From: Caulobacter sp. FWC2
Lineage (GTDB): Bacteria; Pseudomonadota; Alphaproteobacteria; Caulobacterales; Caulobacteraceae
Direction of reading: 5' to 3'
DNA length: 64,000 nucleotides
NCBI RefSeq assembly: GCF_002742625.1
Contig: NZ_PEBF01000001.1
Location: 2,046,001-2,110,000 of the forward strand
Shown: positions 1 to 8,850 of the stretch, one piece after another
Layout: each line of letters starts with the position of its first letter
How positions within the stretch are numbered: the stretch's first letter is position 1
The notes under the pieces: model-generated
What the model was told of the DNA's origin: nothing
What the model saw: the letters and a program-made list of their open reading frames with translations, nothing else
Database searches by the model: none
Program-made: the position numbers and the translations under genes

Positions 1-1504
1 AGCTGTCGTACTCGAATTTGCGCCAGTCGACGCCGGCCTTGAGCTTCAGGTTCTCGTTGGCTTCCCATTCGCCATAGACCTTGGCGGTCGAAAACTGGTT
101 CTCGACGAAGGTCGGGCGCAGGCGGACTTCCGACGTGCCGTTGGTCGCCGACCAGTTGGCCGGGTTGGTCGCGTCGAAGCCCAGCAGGATCTCCGGCGCG
201 CGCCCCTTGCGGAAGTCGTAGCTGTAGTTCTGGCTGTTGGCGCGGTCGAAGGTGACGATCGTCGAGACCGGCTGGGTGAAGGTCGAATCCGCATAGCCGG
301 CCAGGGCGCCGACGACCAGGCGGTCACCGAAGTTGTGCTTGGCCGACAGGGTGAACTGCTTGAACTCGGTGTTCAGCTCGTCATAGGCCGACTGGGTGCG
401 CAGATCGACATTGTCCATGCGGGCATAGACCAGGTCGCTGCCCTGGACGACGCCGTCGCGGATGACCGTTTCCGGTTTGCCGGTGGTGGCGCGCGACAGG
501 CCGATGGCCTGCAGTTGGGCTTCCTTCCGCACGCCCTTCAGATAGGCGTACAGCGTATCCAGCGTGATCTCGGTGTTGGCGTCCGGCTTGAACTGCAGCG
601 AGCCGGCCAGGCCCGTGCGCTTGTTCTGGATGTCGTAGCTGACATAGGCCGGGATGCGTGGGGCGAAGATGCCCGTGGTCGTGTTGGTGTTGTTGATCTG
701 GGCAAGCGTGTAGCCCGGCACGGTCGAGGCCGCGTTGAACCCGCCGTTGCTGCCGCCGACGGCCCAGCGGGTGATGTTGGCGCCCTCTTCCTTCAGGTGG
801 CGCTCTTCGTAGGCTGCCGAGATCAGGACGCCCAGCTTGCCGTCGAAGAACGTGCGGCTGGCCAGGGCGGAGAGGCGCGGCGTGGTCTTCTCGGACAGGT
901 CGTTATAGCTGCCGCCGACCGACAGCACGAGCTGGGGCTTGCGGCTGTCGAAGGCGCGCGAGGTGTTCAGGTCGACCGTGGCGCCCAGGGAGCCTTCCTC
1001 GACATCCGCCGAGGCGGTCTTGCGCACCGCGATGCTGTTGAAGAGATCCGAGGCGAAGACGTTGAAGTCGAAGCCGCGGCCGCGGTTGGTGCCGCCGCTG
1101 TTGGCCGTGCCGCCGGTGGTGGAGATGGCCTCCATGCCGTTGATCCGGACACGGGTGTATTCCGAGCCGAGGCCGCGGACCGTGATCTGGCGGCCTTCGC
1201 CATTGATGCGCGAGATCGAGACGCCCGGGATGCGTTGCAGCGACTCCGCCAGGTTCAGGTCGGGGAACTGGGCGATGTCCTCGGCCTTGATGGCGTCGAC
1301 GACGCCGCTCGAGCTGCGCTTGATGTTGATGGCGCTCTGCAGGCTGGCGCGGAAGCCGGTGACGACCACGGCCTCGACCTCGTCGGACGCCGGCTGGGCC
1401 GGCACGGCCTCCTGAGCGGTCGCCGCGCTGGCCATAGCCATCGCCAGGGCCGAGGCGCTCAGCGCCAGGGCGGCGCGCAGGACAGTCGTGTGAGTGGTCG
1501 ACAT
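1..1504 (-). CDS. TonB-dependent receptor, N-terminal part (cut by window edge)
   Basis: The frame is open from an ATG at 1504 to the left edge, giving the first 501 codons of an outer-membrane TonB-dependent receptor that imports a substrate using TonB/ExbBD energy. A GGGAGGG ribosome site precedes the ATG. Residues 1-30 are a Sec signal ending at ATAQ. A TonB-box-like EAVVVTGF lies at residues 44-51. The plug follows, with NLAESLQRIPGV and VRGLGSEYTRVRINGMEA, then the first barrel strands. The plug signatures are those of the large Caulobacter/Xanthomonas-type receptors used for oligosaccharides. Its neighbours (ACS-type transporter, keto-deoxyglucarate dehydratase) suggest a uronate- or aldarate-containing ligand; this is inference. 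The C-terminal half lies outside the window. Confidence 0.93.
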   Translation of the reverse strand, partial: MSTTHTTVLRAALALSASALAMAMASAATAQEAVPAQPASDEVEAVVVTGFRASLQSAINIKRSSSGVVDAIKAEDIAQFPDLNLAESLQRIPGVSISRINGEGRQITVRGLGSEYTRVRINGMEAISTTGGTANSGGTNRGRGFDFNVFASDLFNSIAVRKTASADVEEGSLGATVDLNTSRAFDSRKPQLVLSVGGSYNDLSEKTTPRLSALASRTFFDGKLGVLISAAYEERHLKEEGANITRWAVGGSNGGFNAASTVPGYTLAQINNTNTTTGIFAPRIPAYVSYDIQNKRTGLAGSLQFKPDANTEITLDTLYAYLKGVRKEAQLQAIGLSRATTGKPETVIRDGVVQGSDLVYARMDNVDLRTQSAYDELNTEFKQFTLSAKHNFGDRLVVGALAGYADSTFTQPVSTIVTFDRANSQNYSYDFRKGRAPEILLGFDATNPANWSATNGTSEVRLRPTFVENQFSTAKVYGEWEANENLKLKAGVDWRKFEYDS

Positions 1505-1873
1505 GGTTCCCTCCCAGTGCCCGCGTTTCGCGGGTCTCTTTCGTACCGAAGACGATCTGGCCGCCTTCTTCGTTGCCGTGAAGATAGGTGTGGATTTTCG
1601 TCCAGGGCCAATCCCAATCAGGTATGAACCTATGCGCGTTCGGCACGGATCGAGGCTGTCATCATTCGATGCAATCGACTGCACGGGGCGCTGTAGAGAC
1701 CAGCCAGCGCGATATTCGTGTACGGAGCGGGTTTGATGCCGAAAGCGGTTCGATCCATGTCCGCCTTGGATTGGTCCATAGGCGAATTGACTTAGACCTG
1801 GCTGACGAGCGCCTCTAGCGTTCCTCTGCCCACACCGACGTCAGATCGGTTTCATGAGGGAAGGGGACGAAGG
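1505..1873. other. Intergenic region between divergent TonB receptor and MFS transporter
   Basis: This 369-base stretch separates two divergent genes and I see no convincing gene in it. It holds the promoter block of the MFS gene (1770-1821, listed separately) and, nearer the receptor, a 12-base inverted repeat AGGT-ATGA-ACCT at 1620-1631. That repeat is about 115 bases upstream of the receptor start and could be an operator for it, but I found no second copy to support this. Confidence 0.5.
1770..1821 (+). promoter_or_regulatory. Promoter/operator block of MFS gene, shared with kdgD
   Basis: The block reads ATTGGTCCATAG, five bases, TTGACTTAGACC, fifteen bases, TCTA, one base, CGT. The minus-strand region upstream of the keto-deoxyglucarate dehydratase (8794 down to 8743) has the same blocks at identical spacing with two substitutions in the 24 bases of the two long blocks. 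TTGACT fits a -35 element. GGTC and GACC at 1773-1776 and 1795-1798 form an inverted repeat around it, which suggests a dimeric regulator. The regulator itself is not identified. Confidence 0.6.
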
Positions 1874-3190
1874 ATGACCGAAGCCGCCAAGCGGACGCGC
1901 GTGCGTTGGCTGATCATCACGGTGCTCTTCATCATCACCACCATCAACTATGCCGACCGCGCGACCTTCTCGATCGCCGGCCAGTCGGCGTCGAAGGAGC
2001 TGGGCCTGGACCCGGTGGCGATGGGCTACATCCTGTCGGCTTTCGCCTGGGCCTATGTCCTGGGCCAGATCCCGGGCGGGGCGCTGCTGGACAAGTTCGG
2101 CTCCAAGACGATCTACGTCATCTCGCTGTTGGTCTGGTCGCTGTTCACGGCGCTACAGGGCTTCGCGGGCTTTTTCACGGGCCTGATGGCGGCCACGGTG
2201 CTGTTCGCCATGCGCTTCGCCGTTGGCCTCGGGGAGTCGCCGTCGTTCCCGGCCAACGCCCGCATCGTCGCGGCCTGGTTCCCGAGTTCCGAGCGCGGCA
2301 CAGCCTCGGCGATCTTCAACTCGGCGCAATACTTCTCGCTGGTCGCCTTCGCGCCGCTGATGGGCTGGCTGGCCCACAGCTTCGGCTGGCGCTCGGTGTT
2401 CTGGGTGATGGGCGCGGTGGGCATCGCAGCCGCCGCCGTCTTCGCCAAGCTGATCCACAGCCCGCTGGCGCATCCGGCCGTCAACAAGGCCGAGGTCGAC
2501 TATATCGAGGCTGGCGGCGGGCTGGTGCGGATGGAAGAGAAGAACGCGGCCAATGGCGCGGCCTTCACCTGGCCAAACGTCAGGCAGGTGCTGACCAACC
2601 GCATGCTGCTGGGCGTCTATCTCGGCCAATACTGCATCAATGTGCTGACCTACTTCTTCGTCACTTGGTTTCCGATCTACCTGGTCAAGGAGCGCGGCCT
2701 GTCGATCCTGCAGGCCGGCTTTACCGCCGCCCTTCCGGCCCTGTGCGGCTTCGCCGGCGGCATCCTGGGCGGCATGATCTCGGACGGCCTGCTGAAGAAG
2801 ACCGGCAATCTGGACATCGCCCGCAAGACACCGCTGTTGCTGGGCATGGTGCTGGCCACCTGCATCATCCTCTGCAACTACGTCGAGCAGGAGTGGCTGG
2901 TCATCGTGATCATGGCCGCGGCCTTCTTCGGCAAGGGTGTGGCCTCGCTGGGCTGGGCGGTGGTGGCCGACACCTCGCCCAAGGAGATGGCCGGCGTCAC
3001 CGGCGGCATCTTCAACACCTTCGGCAATGTCGCCGGTATCGTGACCCCGATCGTCATCGGCTACATCGTCAAGGCGACCGGCTCTTTCGACGGGGCGCTG
3101 ATCTTTGTCGGAGTCCACTGCCTGATCTGCATCCTGGCCTATTTTGTGATCGTCGGGAAAATCCAGCGTCTGGACCTGAAGGCCGTCTGA
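1874..3190 (+). CDS. MFS transporter, anion:cation symporter type (sugar-acid uptake)
   Basis: A 438-residue inner-membrane transporter with about twelve hydrophobic segments. The N-terminal pattern NYADRATFSIAG followed by YILSAFAWAYVLGQIPGG with LLDKFGSK is characteristic of the ACS branch of the MFS, which carries hexuronates, glucarate, galactonate and related acids. Length is normal for the family. The ATG at 1874 follows an AAGGGGACGAAGG ribosome site. It stands between the TonB receptor (outer-membrane step) and an exported protein starting three bases after its stop, so the two are cotranscribed. Its promoter resembles that of the dehydratase at 7734-8678, which supports aldarate or hexuronate transport. 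The exact substrate cannot be read from sequence. Confidence 0.88.
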   Translation: MTEAAKRTRVRWLIITVLFIITTINYADRATFSIAGQSASKELGLDPVAMGYILSAFAWAYVLGQIPGGALLDKFGSKTIYVISLLVWSLFTALQGFAGFFTGLMAATVLFAMRFAVGLGESPSFPANARIVAAWFPSSERGTASAIFNSAQYFSLVAFAPLMGWLAHSFGWRSVFWVMGAVGIAAAAVFAKLIHSPLAHPAVNKAEVDYIEAGGGLVRMEEKNAANGAAFTWPNVRQVLTNRMLLGVYLGQYCINVLTYFFVTWFPIYLVKERGLSILQAGFTAALPALCGFAGGILGGMISDGLLKKTGNLDIARKTPLLLGMVLATCIILCNYVEQEWLVIVIMAAAFFGKGVASLGWAVVADTSPKEMAGVTGGIFNTFGNVAGIVTPIVIGYIVKATGSFDGALIFVGVHCLICILAYFVIVGKIQRLDLKAV

Positions 3191-3192
3191 GC

Positions 3193-5037
3193 ATGACTAC
3201 CCGCCGCTCCATCCTGGCCGGCGCCTCGGCCCTTGTTTTCGCCGCCCTGGCCAAGCCAGCGAAAGCCGCGCCGCTGGTGACCGTCTCAACGCCCATGGCG
3301 CCGCCCGAATGGGCGCTGCTGCAGCGCGAGCTGCTGAAGGCCAACGAGGACGCCTGCGCGGCCTTCTTCAAGCGCTATTTTGACGACCGCGGCTGGCTGC
3401 TGGCGGTCGAGCGCTGGGGCGCCAATGACGGTCCCGACGACGCCATCGAGAACGTCAATGACTGGCCGACCCTGCACGCGCTGGGCGCCGGAGACAGCCT
3501 GCTGGCCATGGCCAAGAAGGCCTTAGATGGCAATGTCGCCCAGTACACGGCCGCCAAGACCAAGTACGTGCCGTTCGCCCGCGAGGGCATGTACTACCGC
3601 GAGTTCCCGGTCATGACCGACTGGCAGCACCTGTCCGAGGGGCTGTCGGTGTTCAACCTGCTTGGCCTGTCGGATCCCTACGACGCCAAGTATCGCGAGC
3701 GGGTGAAGCGCTTCTCGGGCTTCTATACCGGCGAGGACAAGGCGGTCGCGAACTACGACCCCAAGCTGAAGATCATCCGCAGCATGATCACCGGCAGCAA
3801 GGGTCCTATGTTGCGCCCGGCCACGCCGCTGGACTGGGCCGGAGACCGGTTCGACCCGACCAACTTCTTCATGGAGCACGGCGAGAGCACCTACGAAGAG
3901 ACGCTGCATCACTACGACGAATATGGCGACGTGGTCGGCGACGCGCCGTTGAACCTGCAGGCCACCAGCCTGGTCCTCAATGCCTACATGCTGGACCACG
4001 AGCCGAAGTACCGCGACTGGATCGTGTCCTATGTCGACGCCTGGATCGACCGGGCCAAGGACAATGGCGACGTGCTGCCCAGCAAGGTGGGCCTGGACGG
4101 CAAGATCGGCGGCCCCAAGGGCCAGTGGTGGAGCGGAACCTATGGCTGGGGCTTCAGCCCGCTGGTGCCGCAGACCGGCAAGCGCGAGGACCGCAACCGC
4201 GTGCCGCGCGCCGTGGTCGGTTTCCTCAACGCCTATCTGCTGACCGGCGACGACAAGTATCTCGACGTCTGGCGTCGTCAGAACGACGTGATCAACGCCC
4301 AGAAGAAGACCATCGACGGCAAGGTCCAGACCCCGCGCATGTATGGCCCAAATGGTTGGTACGGCTATGCGCCCGGCGACTACCGGCTGAACGGGCTCGA
4401 GATCTGGTACATGTCGCAGAAGGCTAGCGACCGCGCTCGCGCCGCCGAGCATCCGTGGCTGACCTATCTGGACGGCAAGGACCCCGGCTTCCCGGCCAAG
4501 GTCCTGCGTAGCGACCTCGAACGCGTCCGCGCTCGCGCCCAGGCCCAGCGTGATGACAAGACGACCCCCGACACCCGCCTGGCCGACGCGGCCCTGGACA
4601 TCAACCCAGCCAGCGTCACCGCCCTGATCCACCTCATGGAGGGCGGCATCCAGATCGCCCGGCCGCCATGGTCGGGCACCTCGCCGGCCCAGGGCGGAGC
4701 GCTGCACTACACGCGCCTGCGCTGGTTCGATCCCGAGCGCCGCCGCGCCGGCATCCCGCCGGACGTCGCGGCCCTGGTCGAGAAGCTCGGCGAGGACGAG
4801 ACGGTGGTCACCTTGGTCAACACCAACCAGGTCATCACCCGCACCGTGACGGTCCAGGGCGGCGCCTATGCCGAGCATCAGATCCTCAGCGCGGCGATCG
4901 GCGAAGAGGCGGCGACGGAGCTCAACGCGTCCGCCTTCACGCTGCGCCTGGCCCCCGGCGCCGGCGCGCGGCTGACCTTGAAAATGAAGCGCTATGCGAA
5001 CGCCCCGACCCTGACCTTCCCGTGGGATCGGGGCTGA
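3193..5037 (+). CDS. Tat-exported protein of unknown family, possibly glycan-active
   Basis: A 614-residue protein starting at ATG 3193, two bases after the transporter stop. Residues 1-27 (MTTRRSILAGASAL, ending AKPAKAA) form a twin-arginine-type signal peptide, so it is probably periplasmic. The body is rich in Trp, Tyr, Asp and Gly in helical stretches (for example ENVNDWPTLHALGAGDSLL and FFMEHGESTYEETLHHYDEYGD) and ends in an Ala/Thr-rich, likely beta-sandwich C-terminus. That layout recalls alpha/alpha-toroid polysaccharide lyases and glycosidases, but I do not recognise a catalytic signature, so function stays open. Its place in the sugar-acid operon suggests it acts on the oligosaccharide after outer-membrane import. 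Confidence 0.75.
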   Translation: MTTRRSILAGASALVFAALAKPAKAAPLVTVSTPMAPPEWALLQRELLKANEDACAAFFKRYFDDRGWLLAVERWGANDGPDDAIENVNDWPTLHALGAGDSLLAMAKKALDGNVAQYTAAKTKYVPFAREGMYYREFPVMTDWQHLSEGLSVFNLLGLSDPYDAKYRERVKRFSGFYTGEDKAVANYDPKLKIIRSMITGSKGPMLRPATPLDWAGDRFDPTNFFMEHGESTYEETLHHYDEYGDVVGDAPLNLQATSLVLNAYMLDHEPKYRDWIVSYVDAWIDRAKDNGDVLPSKVGLDGKIGGPKGQWWSGTYGWGFSPLVPQTGKREDRNRVPRAVVGFLNAYLLTGDDKYLDVWRRQNDVINAQKKTIDGKVQTPRMYGPNGWYGYAPGDYRLNGLEIWYMSQKASDRARAAEHPWLTYLDGKDPGFPAKVLRSDLERVRARAQAQRDDKTTPDTRLADAALDINPASVTALIHLMEGGIQIARPPWSGTSPAQGGALHYTRLRWFDPERRRAGIPPDVAALVEKLGEDETVVTLVNTNQVITRTVTVQGGAYAEHQILSAAIGEEAATELNASAFTLRLAPGAGARLTLKMKRYANAPTLTFPWDRG

Positions 5038-5059
5038 GGTCCGCGACGTGTGAGGGGCG

Positions 5060-6625
5060 TTACGTCCCTTCCTTCAGGAACGGGGCGACCGAGAAGATCT
5101 CGCGTTCTTCCTTACGCGGATCATCGGCCATCGTCGACGTCTCGTTGATCACCAGCGTCGGTCGCTTCGGCAGGGTGTAAGGCTCCCAGGCCGGGACCGC
5201 CGCGCAATTCGGGTCACCCGTGCGCGCCAGCGACACGAACGCCGCGCTCATCTGATCGCGAACCTTTCGGGCTGCCGGCCCCGTCCCGGTCATCGAGCCC
5301 TTGGCGTCCAGCGTGCCGAACACCAGGGCGATGTCGTAGCTGTGATAGGCGCCCATCTTCGGGTCGGTCTGGGCGCCGAAGTCCAGCTGGTACATCCAGG
5401 CCGGCGCGCCGATCTGTGCGCGTCGTTCGGCCTGGATCAGGTGACCAGGCCATGATCGCCCCGCCGTGGTGATGGCGAAGAAGCAGTCCGAGGGGCTGTA
5501 GTTCGGATAGAGCGCGCGGTACTTCGCCACCAGGTATTCGGGCGACATGTCTAAAACGAGTTCGTTCTCCAGCCGGCCCGGCAGTTCCTCCCAGGTCAGG
5601 GCGAAGTTCTTGGGATCGCCGCCCAGGAAGGCCTTCGTCTCATCATGGGTGTTGCCGATGATCATCGGAATGTGGCCGCTTTCGCGCGGGGCGTCCGGAT
5701 AGAACGGGTGGCGCGCCAGGGCGCCGTTGTCCAGCACCGACCAGAAGATGATCCCGCCCTTGCGCTCCAGGGGATCGCGCATCTTCAGGGCCTCGACCAG
5801 CTGGGCGGCGGGCAGTGTCTTGAGCGCCTCGACCTGGTCGGGCTTGAGGCCCAGCTTCTCCATGAAGGCCTTGGCGCGGATCGTGGCGTGCAGCGGACCC
5901 ATGGCCGTGACGTGCTGGCCGCTCATGGTCGCGACCTTGTGGTAGAGGCCCGACGCGCGCGGCATGGCCATCAGCGTCACCAGCTTGCCGCCGCCGCCCG
6001 ACTGGCCGAACGCCATGACGTTGCCAGGATCGCCGCCGAACGCGCCGATATTGTCGCGCACCCATTCCAGCGCCAGGATCAGGTCGAGGTTGCCGACATT
6101 GCCGCTGTCGGCCAGTTCAGCCCCGCCCAGCCTCGCCAGATAGGCGTAGCCGAAGCAGTTCAGGCGGTGGTTCACCGTCACCACCACCACGTCGTATGTC
6201 TTGGCCAGCCAGGTCCCGTCATAGAGCGGGCTGGACCCGGAGCCATTCGCGTGCGCGCCGCCGTGCACGTAGACCATCACCGGCCGCTTCTTCCCGTCGG
6301 CGACGCCGGGTGTCCAGACGTTCAGGAACAGGCAGTCCTCGCTGGTCGGCTCATCGGCCTTCAACTGCGGGCTGGCCGGTCCGTAGGCGAGGGCGTCGGC
6401 GATCCCCTTCCAGGGCTGGGCGACATGGGCGGGCTGGAAGCGTCGTGACGCGGTGTCGGCGCCGTAGCGGACTCCCTTGAAGATCTTGATCCCATCGACC
6501 TCAGCCCCACGCACCCGGCCGGCGGTGATGGTCGCCACGGGCGCCGCGCGGCCGGCCGCGTTGACCCGTGGCGCGGCGGCGACCGCCAGGGTTCCGGCCA
6601 GCACGGCGCGGCGATCGAGGGTCAT
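5060..6625 (-). CDS. Type-B carboxylesterase (exported)
   Basis: A 521-residue alpha/beta-hydrolase of the carboxylesterase type B family. Residues 1-24 look like an export signal beginning TLDRRAVLAG. Visible signatures are EDCLFLNVWTP, the oxyanion-hole HGGAHANGSG, the nucleophile elbow GQSGGGG (family consensus GESAGG, so the Glu is replaced by Gln), an acidic triad candidate in NTHDETKAF, and a His candidate in AYHSYDIALVFG. The ATG at 6625 has a GGGAGAGACG ribosome site. It converges on the exported protein ending at 5037 with 22 bases between. In this locus it may remove ester groups from an imported sugar-acid ligand; that is inference. Confidence 0.88.
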   Translation of the reverse strand: MTLDRRAVLAGTLAVAAAPRVNAAGRAAPVATITAGRVRGAEVDGIKIFKGVRYGADTASRRFQPAHVAQPWKGIADALAYGPASPQLKADEPTSEDCLFLNVWTPGVADGKKRPVMVYVHGGAHANGSGSSPLYDGTWLAKTYDVVVVTVNHRLNCFGYAYLARLGGAELADSGNVGNLDLILALEWVRDNIGAFGGDPGNVMAFGQSGGGGKLVTLMAMPRASGLYHKVATMSGQHVTAMGPLHATIRAKAFMEKLGLKPDQVEALKTLPAAQLVEALKMRDPLERKGGIIFWSVLDNGALARHPFYPDAPRESGHIPMIIGNTHDETKAFLGGDPKNFALTWEELPGRLENELVLDMSPEYLVAKYRALYPNYSPSDCFFAITTAGRSWPGHLIQAERRAQIGAPAWMYQLDFGAQTDPKMGAYHSYDIALVFGTLDAKGSMTGTGPAARKVRDQMSAAFVSLARTGDPNCAAVPAWEPYTLPKRPTLVINETSTMADDPRKEEREIFSVAPFLKEGT

Positions 6626-6683
6626 GAACGTCTCTCCCAGGTCTCTTGTCGTTGGGCCCCAAGCCCACCGGGAGAGGGACGCG

Positions 6684-7592
6684 TCAGCGCGCGCCGGACT
6701 CCGACGGCGGGGCCTCGGCCAGGCAAAGGTCGATGAAGGTCTGCAGGATCGGGCTCTCGTTGTCCTTGCGCCAGGCCATGTAGAGCTCGACCGGGCGGTC
6801 CGGCGTGGTCTCCACGGGCCGGAACTGCACGTCGTCGAAATGCAGGCTCATGGCCGCCTCGGGCACGATCGCCGCGCCCAGGCCGGCGTGAACGAGGGCC
6901 AACATCGAGTGGATCTGGGTGACGTGCTGGATGTAGTTCGGTGACACGCCATTGGCGTCGAACAGCGTCGTCAGCATGTTGTAGAAGTAGCCCGCGCCCT
7001 CGGGCGAATACATGATCAGGGGCTGGCCATCGAAGTCCGCCAGGGTCAGCGAAGCCTTGGCCAGGCGCGCGTCGCCGGTGGGCAGGGCGGCGACCAGCGG
7101 CTCGGACAGCACGCGGGCGGTGGCGAACTCGACCCGCTCCATCGGCGGGCGGACCAGGCCGATGTCGATGCGGCCGGTCAGCAAGGCCTCGACCTGCTCG
7201 CGGGTCACCATCTCGCGCAGCGTCAGGTCGGCGTTGGGCAGGCGGGCCTTGGACAGGATCACCAGCTGAGGCAGGAAATTGTAGCCAGAGGCGGCCGTGA
7301 AGCCGATGGCGATCTGGCCGGCGTCGCCGCTGGCGATGCGGCGGGTGGCCAAGGCCGCGCTCTCGGCCAGGCGCAGGATGCGGCGGGCTTCCAGCAGGAA
7401 GGCGCGGCCGGCGGGCGTCAGGCGCACCGATCGGCTGGTGCGATCCAGCAGGGTGACGCCCAGGATCCGCTCCAGCAACTGCACCTGCCGGCTGAGCGGC
7501 GGCTGGGTCATGTTCAGCCGCTGCGCCGCGCGACCGAAATGCAGCTCCTCGGCGGTGGCCACGAAGCAGCGCAGCTGGCTCAGTTCGAACAT
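6684..7592 (-). CDS. LysR-family transcriptional regulator
   Basis: A 302-residue LysR regulator starting at ATG 7592 (MFELSQLRCFVATAEELHF). The frame stays open to 7685, but the longer start would add 31 untypical residues. The N-terminal winged helix-turn-helix is clear (FGRAAQRLNMTQPPLSRQVQ, near residues 18-40), followed by the periplasmic-binding-like effector domain. It lies between kdgD and the esterase on the same strand, 58 bases before the esterase, so it may control this sugar-acid locus in response to an intermediate. The motif shared by the MFS and kdgD promoters is a candidate target, but there is no direct evidence. Confidence 0.9.
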   Translation of the reverse strand: MFELSQLRCFVATAEELHFGRAAQRLNMTQPPLSRQVQLLERILGVTLLDRTSRSVRLTPAGRAFLLEARRILRLAESAALATRRIASGDAGQIAIGFTAASGYNFLPQLVILSKARLPNADLTLREMVTREQVEALLTGRIDIGLVRPPMERVEFATARVLSEPLVAALPTGDARLAKASLTLADFDGQPLIMYSPEGAGYFYNMLTTLFDANGVSPNYIQHVTQIHSMLALVHAGLGAAIVPEAAMSLHFDDVQFRPVETTPDRPVELYMAWRKDNESPILQTFIDLCLAEAPPSESGAR

Positions 7593-7733
7593 CGGAAAAC
7601 GCCCATCGACGACACCTTGAAGGCGTGAAGCTAGACGCTCGTTTGGACCGATCGCCAATGTCTTCTTGCCGGGCAGGGCGTTCATCGTGAGGGCGGACGG
7701 GTCGATGCGTGACGCGCATCGACCTTAAGTCCC

Positions 7734-8678
7734 TTAGCCGTTCGCGGCGCGGCGTTGGTCACCGCCATGCGCGAGGCCGATCAGGCCCTGGAGTTCGGCA
7801 TATTCGGCAGCCGTCAGCTCGGTCAACGGAAGGCGGACCGGACCGGCGTCGCGGCCGATGGCCTTCATGCCGGCCTTGACGATCGAGACCGCATAGCCTT
7901 TGCCTCTGTTGCGCAGGGTGATGTAGGGCAGCACGAAGTCGCGCAGGCCGGCCATGACCGCCTCGCGGTCGCGGGCGCGGACCGACTTGTAGAACGCCAG
8001 CGCCCATTCCGGCATGAAGTTGAAGATGGCCGACGAATAGGTCGTCACGCCCATCTCCAGATAGGGCAGGGCGAAGGTCTCGGCCGTCGGCAGGCCGCCG
8101 ATATAGGTCAGGCGGTCGCCCATGCGAGCATAGACCCGCATCATCAGTTCCAGGTCGCCGACGCCGTCCTTGAAGCCCACCAGGTTCGGATTGCGTTCAC
8201 AGAGCTTTTCCAGCGTGTCCTCGTTGAGGATAGCGTTGTCGCGATTGTAGACGATGACGCCCAGCTTGGTGGCCTTGCAGACCGCCTCGATGTGGGCGGC
8301 AAGGCCCTCCTGCGTGGCGTTGGTCAGGTATGGCGGCAGCAGCAGAACGCCGTCGGCGCCGGCGGCTTCCGCGTCGGCGGCCAGGTCGGTGGCGATGGCC
8401 GTGCCATAGCCGCAGCCGGCGATCACCGGTATCCTGCCATTGGTCTCGGCGACGGCGGCGCGGACCACCTGGCCGACTTCCGAGGGACGCAGCGAGAAGA
8501 ATTCGCCCGTGCCGCCGGCGGCGAACAGGCCGGCGAGGTCCCGCTCCAACATCCAGCCGCAGTGCTCGCGGTAGGGGGCTTCCACGAACTGGTGTTGCTC
8601 ATCGAAGTGGGTGACGGGGAACGACAGCAGGCCGCCGCCGAGCTGGCGGGCCATTTCCGTCGGCGACATTCGGCTCAT
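7734..8678 (-). CDS. kdgD: 5-dehydro-4-deoxyglucarate dehydratase
   Basis: A 314-residue TIM-barrel enzyme of the DapA/NAL family. It is expected to dehydrate and decarboxylate 5-keto-4-deoxyglucarate to alpha-ketoglutarate semialdehyde in glucarate, galactarate or oxidative uronate breakdown. The start is ATG 8678 behind GGAGAGG; an upstream ATG at 8744 lacks a comparable site. The family marks are [13 protein letters not shown] near residue 50, the conserved Tyr in [10 protein letters not shown], and the Schiff-base Lys in [11 protein letters not shown]. The subgroup call rests on the YNRDNA and FKDGVGDLE context, which I associate with KdgD rather than DapA. It is the clearest catabolic enzyme in the locus and ties the transporter and receptor to sugar acids. 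Confidence 0.85.
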   Translation of the reverse strand: MSRMSPTEMARQLGGGLLSFPVTHFDEQHQFVEAPYREHCGWMLERDLAGLFAAGGTGEFFSLRPSEVGQVVRAAVAETNGRIPVIAGCGYGTAIATDLAADAEAAGADGVLLLPPYLTNATQEGLAAHIEAVCKATKLGVIVYNRDNAILNEDTLEKLCERNPNLVGFKDGVGDLELMMRVYARMGDRLTYIGGLPTAETFALPYLEMGVTTYSSAIFNFMPEWALAFYKSVRARDREAVMAGLRDFVLPYITLRNRGKGYAVSIVKAGMKAIGRDAGPVRLPLTELTAAEYAELQGLIGLAHGGDQRRAANG

Positions 8679-8742
8679 GAAGTCCTCTCCGAGCGGCGGC
8701 CCTTGGCGCGGATCATTCGCGCGGGGCCGCTTCTTGATCGTC

Positions 8743-8794
8743 ACGGTAGAGAGGGCCGCCGTCGCGGTCTAAGCCAAAGGTGCTATGGACCGAT
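8743..8794 (-). promoter_or_regulatory. kdgD: Promoter/operator block of kdgD, shared with the MFS gene
   Basis: Read on the minus strand: ATCGGTCCATAG, five bases, TTGGCTTAGACC, fifteen bases, TCTA, one base, CGT. This matches the block at 1770-1821 with the same internal spacing and lies 65-116 bases upstream of the dehydratase start. It suggests joint control of transporter and enzyme genes that are almost 7 kb apart. Confidence 0.6.
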
Positions 8795-8850
8795 GCGGGA
8801 ATTGGCTTGATCCGCGCCAGGCGGTCCCAACTTGCTCAGGAGCCTACGCT

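Noticed and set aside
335..1627. Long open frames on the plus strand opposite the first TonB receptor
   Set aside because: They are antisense shadows of a GC-rich gene; the minus-strand frame has the signal peptide, TonB box and plug signatures.
1770..1781. ATTGGTCCATAG resembles the 9800 operator and might add the MFS gene to the GntR regulon
   Set aside because: The second half-site is missing (AGGC instead of ACCA), and the sequence is better explained as part of the longer block shared with kdgD.
1906..5037. A single open frame of about 1043 codons that would fuse the transporter region to the exported protein
   Set aside because: Its first two fifths read through the MFS gene in the wrong frame with low-quality Arg/Gly/His-rich content; only the part from 3193 is real, with its own signal peptide.
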